A stretch of DNA of 64,000 bases from Comamonas koreensis (GTDB lineage: Bacteria > Pseudomonadota > Gammaproteobacteria > Burkholderiales > Burkholderiaceae_C). How positions within the stretch are numbered: the first letter of the stretch is position 1; each line of letters starts with the position of its first letter. Positions 31,529 through 39,718 of this stretch are shown here, in pieces. The notes below the pieces were generated by a model, which worked only from the letters and a program-made list of their open reading frames with translations, did no database searches and was not told where the DNA came from. The stretch lies in contig NZ_JAJNCT010000010.1 of assembly GCF_021026195.1 (NCBI RefSeq), forward strand, positions 1-64,000. Reading direction: 5' to 3'. The translations under genes were made by a program, and so were the position numbers.

Positions 31529-32509
31529 TCAGTCCAGCTTCAGGTCCTGCTTCTTCACCACGTCCTTGTAGACGTCGAACTCGGCCTTGATCTGCTCGGC
31601 GAACTGCTCGGGCGTGTTGCCCACCACCAGCGAGCCGGTGTCTTCGATGCGCTTCTTCACCGCAGGGTCGGCCAGCACCTTCTTGGTGGCGGCATTGATG
31701 CGGTCCACCACATCCTTGGAGACGCCCTTGGGCGCCAGGATGCCGTAGAAAGCCATGCGGTTCACGGGCTCCAGGCCCACTTCCTTGAAGGTAGGCACAT
31801 TGGGCAGCACGGCCAGACGCTCAGGCGCAGCCACGACGATAGGCACCAGGCGGTTGTCCTTCACGAAAGGCAGGGTCGAGGGCAGGTTGTCCAGGATCAT
31901 GTTGACCTGGCCGGCCACCGTATCGTTCAGCGCCGGGCCCGCGCCACGGTAGGCGATGTGGGTCATCTGGATGCCGGTGAGGCTCTTGTACAGCTCCATC
32001 AGCATGTGCTGGATGCCGCCGGTGCCAGAGGACGAGTAGGCGTACTTGTTGGGGTTCTTCTTGAGCTCGGCCTCGAACTCCTTGTAGTCCTTGGCCGGGA
32101 ACTTCGGGTTCACCGCAATGATGTTGGGCGTGGCCGCTACATTGATGATGGGCGTGAAGTCCTTGATCGGGTCGTAGGAGATCTTGGGGTTGATGGCGGG
32201 GTTGGTTGCCACCGTGGAGACGGTCGCAATGCCCAGGGTGTAGCCGTCGGCCGCAGCGCGCACCGTTTCCACCGCGCCGATGGTGCCGCCAGCACCACCC
32301 TTGTTGTCCACCACCACGGGCTGGCCCAGCTCCTTGCCCAGGGGATCGGCGATCACGCGCGCAATGATATCGGTGGTGCCGCCAGCTGCAAAAGGAACGA
32401 TCAGGCGAATGGGCTTGTTAGGGTATTTTGTATCGGCCAGAGCGCCAGTGCTCAAGGTGGCTGCGGCAGCAGCGATCAAGGTCAGGCCCACGAGAGAGCG
32501 ACGTTGCAT
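31529..32509 (-). CDS. Bug-family periplasmic solute receptor (TctC-like)
   Basis: 326 residues from ATG 32509, with GAGGAG seven bases upstream; an ATG at 32524 lies on the ribosome-binding site itself. A cleavable signal peptide (LVGLTLIAAAAATLSTGALA) precedes the mature protein, which begins at YPNKPIRLIVPFAAGGTTD. The receptor fold (Bug/TctC, tripartite tricarboxylate type) typically binds carboxylates. No TctA or TctB genes are nearby. A paralogue of the same length lies just upstream. Confidence 0.92.
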   Translation of the reverse strand: MQRRSLVGLTLIAAAAATLSTGALADTKYPNKPIRLIVPFAAGGTTDIIARVIADPLGKELGQPVVVDNKGGAGGTIGAVETVRAAADGYTLGIATVSTVATNPAINPKISYDPIKDFTPIINVAATPNIIAVNPKFPAKDYKEFEAELKKNPNKYAYSSSGTGGIQHMLMELYKSLTGIQMTHIAYRGAGPALNDTVAGQVNMILDNLPSTLPFVKDNRLVPIVVAAPERLAVLPNVPTFKEVGLEPVNRMAFYGILAPKGVSKDVVDRINAATKKVLADPAVKKRIEDTGSLVVGNTPEQFAEQIKAEFDVYKDVVKKQDLKLD

Positions 32510-32715
32510 GATGAATCTCCTCATTTGAAATAGTGCGGCCGTGGTTCGCGTGCCGGTGGATGACCCGCATGGCGCACGGCCACGTAATGCTTTTTCAGCA
32601 CAGCGCGTTTATACCGGATTAATACGGCCGCAACCGTGCTGCAACCGCACAAAAGGCGCGTGATTTCCCTAGGGAAGCGCACGCGCTTTGAGGCACCGCA
32701 AGCGGTAGTGGGCGA

Positions 32716-33684
32716 TCAATCCAGCTGGATACCCTGCTTGTCCACCACCGCCTTGTAGGCCGCGTATTCGTCCTTCATCTGCTGGGCAAACACTTCAGGC
32801 GTGGTGCCCAGGATGTTCGAGCCGGTCTCCGCAATGCGCTTTTGCACGTTCGGGTCTTCCAGCGCCTTTTTGGTGGCCGCGTTGACCTTGTCAACGATCT
32901 CCTTGGGCAGGTTCTTGGGGCCAACGATGCCGTAGTAGGCACTGCGGTTGACCACGGGCACGCCCACTTCGGTAAAGGTAGGGATGGATTCCAGACCGGC
33001 CACGCGCTGGGGCGCGGCCACCACGATGGCGCGCAGGCGCTTGTCGCGGATGAAGGGGTAGGCCGAGGGCAGGTTGTCAAAAATCATGTTGACCTGGCCG
33101 GCGACCGTGTCGTTCAAGGCCGGGCCGCCGCCCCGGTAGGGAATGTGGACCACGTTCACGCCGGTTTCGGACTTGAGCATTTCCATCAGCAGGTGGGCAA
33201 TGCTGCCAGTGCCGGGCGTGGCATAGGAGTACTTGCCGGGGTTCTTCTTGAGCTCGGCAATGAACTCCTGGTAGTTGGTGGCCGGAAAGCTGGGGTGCAC
33301 GGCAATCACATTGGGCGTGGCCGCCACATTGATGATGGGCGTGAAATCGCGCTGCACGTTGTAGGGCATCTTGGGGTTGACGGCCGGGTTGGTGGCTGTC
33401 GTCGATACCGTCGCGATGCTCAGGGTGTAGCCATCGGGCTGGGCGCGTGCCGCTTCGGCCGCGCCCACGGTGCCACCGCCACCGCTCTTGTTGTCCACCA
33501 CCACCGGCTGGCCCAGCGCCTTGGACAGCGGCTCGGAGATGACCCGCGCCACGATGTCGGTGGTGCCGCCTGCGGCGAAGGGCACGATCAGGCGGATGGG
33601 CTTGTTGGGATAGGGGTCAGCGGCCAGGGCAGCACTGCTGCCCAGCGCCAGTGCCAGGGCCAGGCACAGTCGGCGGTTCATCAT
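32716..33684 (-). CDS. Bug-family periplasmic solute receptor, paralogue
   Basis: 322 residues from ATG 33684 (a second ATG follows directly), with GAGGAG upstream. Signal peptide LCLALALALGSSAALAA, then YPNKPIRLIVPFAAGGTTD. It is closely similar to the receptor 206 bases downstream, so the two probably arose by tandem duplication. The intervening 32510-32715 holds no gene; a promoter for the downstream copy is likely there. Ligand unknown. Confidence 0.92.
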   Translation of the reverse strand: MMNRRLCLALALALGSSAALAADPYPNKPIRLIVPFAAGGTTDIVARVISEPLSKALGQPVVVDNKSGGGGTVGAAEAARAQPDGYTLSIATVSTTATNPAVNPKMPYNVQRDFTPIINVAATPNVIAVHPSFPATNYQEFIAELKKNPGKYSYATPGTGSIAHLLMEMLKSETGVNVVHIPYRGGGPALNDTVAGQVNMIFDNLPSAYPFIRDKRLRAIVVAAPQRVAGLESIPTFTEVGVPVVNRSAYYGIVGPKNLPKEIVDKVNAATKKALEDPNVQKRIAETGSNILGTTPEVFAQQMKDEYAAYKAVVDKQGIQLD

Positions 33685-33915
33685 CGTGGAGGTCTCCTCG
33701 GGATCTGGGGTTGCCGGCCAGGGCCAGCTCGGACGTAGCCACCATGCTAGCGGTGTTGCCCGCCTGTTCTGCCTCAAAGCGCGCGGCCGATGGCCCGTGT
33801 TTTCCCGCATCGGGGCGGCAGATAGCGCAATTGGCAACTGCTTTGGCAGGGCTTGCACCCAGCAACATGCTTACCGCCGCGACAGCGATTGGGCCTTAGC
33901 GCGGGCCCTTCCGCT

Positions 33916-34845
33916 ATGCTTGCGCCCGTGAACTACGCCCAACTGCTTTTCCCCGATTTCTCACTGATCCTGATTGGCTATCTGGTCTGCCGCTACACGG
34001 CGCTGAACCGGGCCATCTGGCAGCCGGTGGAAAGCCTGGTGTACTACTTCCTCTTTCCCACCTTGCTGTTCTATTCGATCATCCGCAGCCCGATCGACTG
34101 GCAGGGCACCTCCAACCTGATGCTGGCCGGCGTGGCCACCGGCTTGGTTGCCATCGCGATGACCTACACCCTGCCACGCTGGCCCTGGCTGGGCAAAAGG
34201 GTGGACAGCCGCGACGCCGCCGCCAGCGCGCAGATCGCGTTTCGCTTCAACTCTTTCATCGGCCTGGCACTGGCCGACCGCCTGGCTGGCCCCCAAGGCC
34301 TGCAGCTGATCTCGGTGCTGATCGGCGTCTGCGTGCCCATGTTCAATATTGCCGCCGTCTACCCCATGGCCAAGGGCTCGCAGCATGGCTTTATGCGTGA
34401 GCTGCTGCGCAACCCGCTGATCGTTGCCACCCTCACCGCGCTGGTCTGCAACCTGGTCGGCCTGCGCCTGCCCGCCATCGTCGAGCCCACCGTGGCCCGC
34501 ATCGGCCAGGCCTCCATCGTGCTGGGCCTGATGTCGGCGGGCGCCGGCATGCAGTTAGGGCTGCTGGCGCGCGGCAAGCTGCTCAGCGGTTCGGTCCTGG
34601 CCATCCGCCACTTTGTCACGCCCCTGATTGCGCTGTGCATGGCCCACTGGCTGGCGCTGTCGGCCCAGCAGGCCGCCATTTTGTTGATCTTCTCTGCCTT
34701 GCCTACCGCATCGACCTGCTATGTGCTGGCCGCCCGCATGGGCTACAACGGCGCCTATGTGGCCGGGCTGGTCACCTTGTCCACCATCTGCGGCGTGGCC
34801 AGCCTGCCGTTTGCGCTCAGCTTGCTGGGCTGGTGGCCGGTTTAA
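33916..34845 (+). CDS. AEC-family transporter
   Basis: 309 residues with about ten predicted membrane helices in two repeats, matching the auxin efflux carrier-like (AEC) family of secondary transporters. The middle has the family pattern in FRFNSFIGLALAD and PMFNIAAVYPMA. No ribosome-binding site is obvious before ATG 33916. Substrate unknown; bacterial members include malonate and other dicarboxylate carriers. Confidence 0.85.
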   Translation: MLAPVNYAQLLFPDFSLILIGYLVCRYTALNRAIWQPVESLVYYFLFPTLLFYSIIRSPIDWQGTSNLMLAGVATGLVAIAMTYTLPRWPWLGKRVDSRDAAASAQIAFRFNSFIGLALADRLAGPQGLQLISVLIGVCVPMFNIAAVYPMAKGSQHGFMRELLRNPLIVATLTALVCNLVGLRLPAIVEPTVARIGQASIVLGLMSAGAGMQLGLLARGKLLSGSVLAIRHFVTPLIALCMAHWLALSAQQAAILLIFSALPTASTCYVLAARMGYNGAYVAGLVTLSTICGVASLPFALSLLGWWPV

Positions 34846-34885
34846 CAACAGGTTCTGTAAAAGCCATCGGTTAAGCTCGGCGGCT

Positions 34886-35560
34886 ATGCAGAAAACCTGT
34901 GACACCGCCCGCCGCCATAGCCTTCAGCGCCTGGCCTTTTTCCCCTTCCTCGGCCTGGCGACTGCCGGGCTTGCCGCCTGCAGCAAAAAAGCCCCACTTG
35001 CGATGGCACTGCCCGCCGGTGCCACCGTGCTGGCACTGGGCGATTCGCTGACCCAGGGCGTGGGCGCCAGCGCCGCGCAGTCCTACCCGCAGTTGCTGGC
35101 CGAGCGCACCGGCTGGAACGTCATCAATGCCGGCATCTCCGGCGAAACCAGCAGCCAGATTGCGCAGCGCCTGCCGCAGCTGTTGGAGACCCACCATCCC
35201 GCCTTGGTGATCATTTGCGCCGGCGGCAACGACTGGCTGCGCCGGCAAAGCGCGCAAGCGGCCCAGGCGCAGATCGCCAGCATGCTGCAGCAGTGCAAGG
35301 CGCAGCACATTCCGGTGTTGCTGGTGGCGGTGCCCGAGTTCAGCATGAGCGCCGCGTTGACCGGCCGCATCCAGGACCATCCCATTTATGAGGCGTTGGC
35401 CAAGGAGGAGCAAGTGCCTCTGCTCGCCAAGGCCTGGAGCGAGGTGCTGGCCAATGACGCCATGCGTGCCGACCAGGTGCATGCCAATGCCGCAGGCTAT
35501 GCGCGCTTTACCGACTTGCTGGTGGCGCAGCTCAAGGCCTCGGGCTTTTTCAGCGGCTGA
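34886..35560 (+). CDS. GDSL-type esterase/lysophospholipase (TesA-like lipoprotein)
   Basis: 224 residues. A lipoprotein-type signal (LATAGLAAC) is followed by the SGNH hydrolase blocks GDSLTQG (Ser), GISGETS (Gly), GGNDWL (Asn) and DQVHAN (Asp/His). The family includes TesA (thioesterase I/lysophospholipase L1). It begins 40 bases after the transporter and is probably co-transcribed. Confidence 0.88.
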   Translation: MQKTCDTARRHSLQRLAFFPFLGLATAGLAACSKKAPLAMALPAGATVLALGDSLTQGVGASAAQSYPQLLAERTGWNVINAGISGETSSQIAQRLPQLLETHHPALVIICAGGNDWLRRQSAQAAQAQIASMLQQCKAQHIPVLLVAVPEFSMSAALTGRIQDHPIYEALAKEEQVPLLAKAWSEVLANDAMRADQVHANAAGYARFTDLLVAQLKASGFFSG

Positions 35561-35579
35561 TCAGGGGCCCCGCCCACCC

Positions 35580-36662
35580 TCAGGCGCTGCGCTGGCCCAG
35601 CCCCCAGGCCACATGCTCGCGCACCACGGCGCTGTCGTGGTCGGCACGGCTGTGGAGCGCCTGCGCGTAGCGCGCGTCACCGGTCTGGCGCCAGGCATTG
35701 CCCAGGGCCACGGCGATATTGCGCAGCCAGCGCTCATGGCCGATGCGGCGTATGGGGCTGCCTTCGGTGATGCGCAGGAACGTGGCCTCGTCCCATGCAA
35801 ACAGATGGGGCAGCTGCTGGTCCATCAGCGCGCCGCGCGCATCAAAATCGGGCAGCACTGTGCGCTGGGCAAACTTGTTCCAGGGGCAGGCCAGCTGGCA
35901 GTCATCGCAGCCATAGATGCGGTTGCCCATGGGCGCACGGAACTCCTCGGGAATGGCGCCATCGAGCTCAATCGTCAGGTAAGAGATACAACGCCGCGCA
36001 TCGATGGACTGCGGCGCAATGATGGCCGCCGTCGGGCAGGCATCGATGCAGGCCGTGCACTGGCCGCAATGCGCCGTCACCGGCGCGGTGGCAGGCAAGG
36101 CGATATTGACAAAGATCTCGCCCAGAAAAAACATCGAGCCGGCATCGCGGCTCAGCACTAGCGTGTGCTTGCCGCGCCAGCCCTGCCCGCTGCGGCTGGC
36201 CAGCTCGGCCTCCAGCACGGGGGCTGAATCGGTGAACGCGCGGTGCGCCAGGTTGTGTTCACTGAGCGCAGCATCAATGCGCTCGGCCAGTTTTTGCAGC
36301 CGGTTGCGCAGCACCTTGTGGTAATCGCGCCCCCGGGCATAGACGCTGACCAGGCCCTCGCCGGGCCGCGCATGGCGCTCCCACTCCTGCCGCAGCCAGT
36401 CTGGCGGGGTGTTTTGCGGCAGATAATCCATGCGTGCTGTAATCACGCTGAGCGTGCCGGGCACCAGCTCCGCCGGCCGGGCACGCTTGAGGCCATGGGC
36501 CTGCATGTAATGCATCTCGCCATGGAAACCTTTTTCCAGCCACTGCATCAATCCAGCTTCCGCCGTCGACAAATCCACGCCTGCCACGCCGATTTGGGAA
36601 AATCCCAGCTCCAGCGCCCAGTCGTTGATCTGTTGGATGAAAGTGGGATCAGCGGCGTCCAT
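35580..36662 (-). CDS. queG: Epoxyqueuosine reductase QueG
   Basis: 360 residues from ATG 36662. It reduces epoxyqueuosine to queuosine in tRNA with cobalamin and two 4Fe-4S clusters. The cluster ligands are CGQCTACIDACPTAAI and CDDCQLACPWNK, and the family N-terminus ELGFSQIGVAGVDL is present. The C-terminal part (RNIAVALGNA) has the HEAT-like repeat of the family. It is divergent from tsaE with only 51 bases between starts. Confidence 0.93.
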   Translation of the reverse strand: MDAADPTFIQQINDWALELGFSQIGVAGVDLSTAEAGLMQWLEKGFHGEMHYMQAHGLKRARPAELVPGTLSVITARMDYLPQNTPPDWLRQEWERHARPGEGLVSVYARGRDYHKVLRNRLQKLAERIDAALSEHNLAHRAFTDSAPVLEAELASRSGQGWRGKHTLVLSRDAGSMFFLGEIFVNIALPATAPVTAHCGQCTACIDACPTAAIIAPQSIDARRCISYLTIELDGAIPEEFRAPMGNRIYGCDDCQLACPWNKFAQRTVLPDFDARGALMDQQLPHLFAWDEATFLRITEGSPIRRIGHERWLRNIAVALGNAWRQTGDARYAQALHSRADHDSAVVREHVAWGLGQRSA

Positions 36663-36713
36663 GTGCTGCCATTGTAAAAAACCTGAGGGCCCGCGCGGCC
36701 CGGGAACGACATT

Positions 36714-37205
36714 TTGAACGCTACTGCCAGCCCCTCCTATCCCTCGCTCCACTGCATCTGGAAAGACGAGCGCGATACGGAAGCTTTTGCCGCGCGCCTG
36801 GCCGCGCAGCCAGCGCTGTCCAATGTTTACCTAACTTTGCATGGCGATCTGGGCGCGGGAAAAACCACCCTGGTGCGCCACCTGCTGCGCGCCCTGGGTG
36901 TGCAGGGCCGCATCAAGAGCCCCACCTACGCGGTGGTCGAACCGCATGAGGGGCGCGACTACCCGGTGTGGCACTTTGACTTCTACCGTTTCGACGATCC
37001 GCGCGAATGGGAAGACGCTGGCTTCCGCGATATTTTTGCCAGCCCCGGCCTGAAAGTGGCAGAATGGCCGCAGAAGGCTGCAGCGGTAACACCCATTGCC
37101 GATGTCGCTATCAGTATTGAAGCAATCAACGAATCAGAACGCCAGGTGCATCTGCAGGCCTTCACCCCGGCAGGTGCCTCCATCGTCCAAGGGTTTTCAG
37201 CGTGA
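36714..37205 (+). CDS. tsaE: tRNA threonylcarbamoyladenosine biosynthesis ATPase TsaE
   Basis: 163 residues. TsaE works with TsaB and TsaD to make t6A at position 37 of ANN-decoding tRNAs. The P-loop is GDLGAGKTT, preceded by LTLH and followed by KSPTYAVVEPH and the HFDFYRF region. The start is a TTG at 36714; no ATG is available in front of the conserved part. The stop overlaps the GTG of the amidase gene. Confidence 0.9.
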   Translation: MNATASPSYPSLHCIWKDERDTEAFAARLAAQPALSNVYLTLHGDLGAGKTTLVRHLLRALGVQGRIKSPTYAVVEPHEGRDYPVWHFDFYRFDDPREWEDAGFRDIFASPGLKVAEWPQKAAAVTPIADVAISIEAINESERQVHLQAFTPAGASIVQGFSA

Positions 37206-38809
37206 GCGACACCCCGAAATATCTCCCCGCCTCTGCCCCTTTCATCCCTGCTGACGGCCTACCCGCCAGCCACCCCGGTCTGTCGCGCCGCGATGTGCTG
37301 CGCGGCGGCAGCCTGGTGCTGCTGCTGGGCAGCAGCCATCTGGCCTTTGGTGCCAGCATCGTTGCCGTGCGCCTCTGGCCCTCGAAGGACTACACCCGCG
37401 TCACGATCGAGTCCGACACGCCGCTCAAGACCGAACAGCGCTTTGTGCCCGAGCCGCCGCGCCTGGCGGTCGATATCGAGGGCATCGACCTCAACCCCGC
37501 GCTGCGTGAGCTGGTGGCCAAGGTCCGCTCGGACGATCCCAATATCGCCGGCATCCGCGTGGGCCAGAACTCGCCCAATGTGGTGCGGCTGGTCATCGAC
37601 CTCAAGCAGGAGGCCAAGCCCCAGGTCTTTACCCTGAAGCCGGTCGCCCCCTACCAGCACCGCTTGGTGCTCGACTTGTACCCCGCCCGCCCCAGCGATC
37701 CGCTCGAGAGCCTGATCAGCGAGCGCATGATGGAGAACAGCCACAGCGCCGTGGCCGCAGCACCGGCACCTGTGCCCCCGCCTGCAGCGGGCAGCAGTCT
37801 GCCGCCGTCGGTAGCCGCTGCGATTGCTGGCGACCCGCCCGCGCCCGCCGCGCTGGGCACCGTGGTGGCTGCAGCGCCGCCATCGCCAGCGGCCGTCGCC
37901 CAAGCGGCCGACCCGCTGGCCGAGCTGATTGCCAAGAGCGGCAATCGCCCCGTCACCCCCCCACCCGCACCGGTTGCACCGCCGCCCACCGTAGTGGCTG
38001 CAGCTCCGCCACCCCCGCCCCCCGCGCCACCACCTCCGAGCCCGCCGCCTGCACGCGGCCGCCCGGCATCCCGTACCGACCGCCTCATCATCGTGGCGCT
38101 CGATCCCGGCCATGGCGGTGAAGACCCCGGCGCCACCGGCCCCAGCGGCACGCGTGAGAAAGACATCGTGCTCAAGATCGGCCATATGCTGCGCGAGCGC
38201 ATCAACAACAGCAGCGTCGGCGGCAACCCGATGCGCGCGTTCATGACGCGTGATGCCGACTTCTTCGTGCCGCTCAACACCCGGGTTGAGAAAGCCCGCC
38301 GCGTACAGGCCGATCTGTTCATCAGCATCCATGCCGATGCCTTCACCCGGCCATCGGCCAATGGCGCCAGCGTGTTTGCGCTGAGCGAGCGCGGCGCCAC
38401 CAGCTCGGCCGCGCGCTGGCTGGCCAACAAGGAAAACCAGGCCGACATGGTCGGTGGCCTGAATGTCGCCGGCGTCGGCAGCAGCGATGCCCATGTGCAG
38501 CGCGCGCTGCTGGACATGAGCACCACCGCCCAGATCAATGACAGCCTCAAGCTCGGCACCCATGTGCTGGGGCAGTTGGGCCAGTTCGCCCGCCTGCACA
38601 AGCCCCGCGTGGAGCAAGCCGGTTTTGCCGTGCTGAAAGCGCCCGACATCCCCAGCGTGCTGATTGAAACTGCCTTCATCAGCAACCCTGAGGAAGAAGC
38701 CAAGCTGCGCACCACTGCCTACCAAAACCAGCTGGCCGATGCCATCATGCGCGGCATCCAGGCCTACTTTGCGAAGAACCCGCCGCTGGCGCGCAACCGC
38801 ACGGTATAA
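37202..38809 (+). CDS. amiC: N-acetylmuramoyl-L-alanine amidase (AmiC-like)
   Basis: 535 residues starting at GTG 37202 coupled to tsaE. A twin-arginine motif (LSRRDVLRGG, Arg29-Arg30) and hydrophobic stretch predict Tat export. An AMIN domain (about 50-165, septal/peptidoglycan targeting) is followed by a long Pro/Ala linker (about 175-285). The Amidase_3 catalytic domain (about 290-525) has DPGHGGEDPGATG, REKD, SIHADAF and IETAFISN, giving His/Glu/His zinc ligands and catalytic Glu. It splits daughter-cell septa. Confidence 0.92.
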   Translation: MSDTPKYLPASAPFIPADGLPASHPGLSRRDVLRGGSLVLLLGSSHLAFGASIVAVRLWPSKDYTRVTIESDTPLKTEQRFVPEPPRLAVDIEGIDLNPALRELVAKVRSDDPNIAGIRVGQNSPNVVRLVIDLKQEAKPQVFTLKPVAPYQHRLVLDLYPARPSDPLESLISERMMENSHSAVAAAPAPVPPPAAGSSLPPSVAAAIAGDPPAPAALGTVVAAAPPSPAAVAQAADPLAELIAKSGNRPVTPPPAPVAPPPTVVAAAPPPPPPAPPPPSPPPARGRPASRTDRLIIVALDPGHGGEDPGATGPSGTREKDIVLKIGHMLRERINNSSVGGNPMRAFMTRDADFFVPLNTRVEKARRVQADLFISIHADAFTRPSANGASVFALSERGATSSAARWLANKENQADMVGGLNVAGVGSSDAHVQRALLDMSTTAQINDSLKLGTHVLGQLGQFARLHKPRVEQAGFAVLKAPDIPSVLIETAFISNPEEEAKLRTTAYQNQLADAIMRGIQAYFAKNPPLARNRTV

Positions 38810-38832
38810 GCCTTAGCCCGCCAAGCAGCCAC

Positions 38833-38860
38833 AAAAAAGGGACCGCCTCGGCGGTCCCTT
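38833..38860 (-). terminator. Terminator of the dedA gene, shared with amiC
   Basis: Perfect 10-bp stem AAGGGACCGC/GCGGTCCCTT with a CTCG loop. The T-run is on the minus strand (TTTTTTG), so it serves the leftward DedA gene best and may end amiC from the other side. Confidence 0.85.
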
Positions 38861-38880
38861 CGTCATCATGCTCGCACTGC

Positions 38881-39558
38881 TCAGACGGTGCCAGCCGCCT
38901 TCTCGTTCTTGCCAGCGCGCCAGGCGCCAAAGATGGCCAGCAGGCCGGGCACCAGGATCAGGCCCCAGATGATCTTCTCCAGGTTGGCCTTGACCCAGGG
39001 CAGGTTGCCAAAGAAGTAGCCCGCCGCGCAAATGCCGAACACCCAGATGGCGGCGCCAATCAGGTTGTAGGCGATGAACTTGGCACGGTTCATGTTGGCC
39101 ACTCCCGCCACAAAGGGCGCAAAGGTGCGCACAAACGGCATGAAGCGCGCCAGGATGATGGTGATGCCGCCGTAACGCTCGTAGAACGCATGGGCCTTGT
39201 CAAAGGCCTTGCGGTTGAACCAGCGCGAGTTCTCCCACTTGAAAACCTTGGGCCCTAGATGGTGGCCGATCTGGTAATTGCACTGGTCGCCCAGGAAGGC
39301 TGCCGCAAACAGCAAGCCGGTGGCCAGCGGAAAGCTCATCAGCCCCGCGCCGCACATGGCGCCGACGATGAACAGCAGCGAATCGCCAGGCAGGAAAGGC
39401 ATCACCACGACGCCGGTCTCGACAAAGACGATCAGAAACAACAGCGCGTAGACCCACATGCCATAGGTCGTTACAAAAGCTTCCAGGTACTTGTCGACAT
39501 GCAGGATGAAGTCGATCAGATGCATGCCTGCATCGATGAACCAGCTGAAAAATTCCAA
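38881..39558 (-). CDS. DedA-family inner-membrane protein
   Basis: 225 residues with several membrane helices and the family signature FVETGVVVMPFLPGDSLLF and the FARFMPFVRTF-like stretch (ARFMPFVRTFAPFVAG). DedA proteins act in lipid flipping and membrane homeostasis. It is a single gene with its own terminator. Confidence 0.9.
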   Translation of the reverse strand: MEFFSWFIDAGMHLIDFILHVDKYLEAFVTTYGMWVYALLFLIVFVETGVVVMPFLPGDSLLFIVGAMCGAGLMSFPLATGLLFAAAFLGDQCNYQIGHHLGPKVFKWENSRWFNRKAFDKAHAFYERYGGITIILARFMPFVRTFAPFVAGVANMNRAKFIAYNLIGAAIWVFGICAAGYFFGNLPWVKANLEKIIWGLILVPGLLAIFGAWRAGKNEKAAGTV

Positions 39559-39718
39559 AACACAACCTCTCTACACAAAAACCGCAGCAGCCCTGAGGCC
39601 CTGCGGCAAACCATCTTGATCACCACTTAGGTTGGCTAGGGAACTGCAGCCCCAGGACACCAAGTGGCGATTGCACACTTTACCCCGAATGCCAGGCGGC
39701 TTTGCCTAAAATCCCTGC

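Noticed and set aside
37259..38725. 488-codon minus-strand frame opposite amiC
   Set aside because: AmiC is clear on the plus strand; the opposite frame is a composition artefact.
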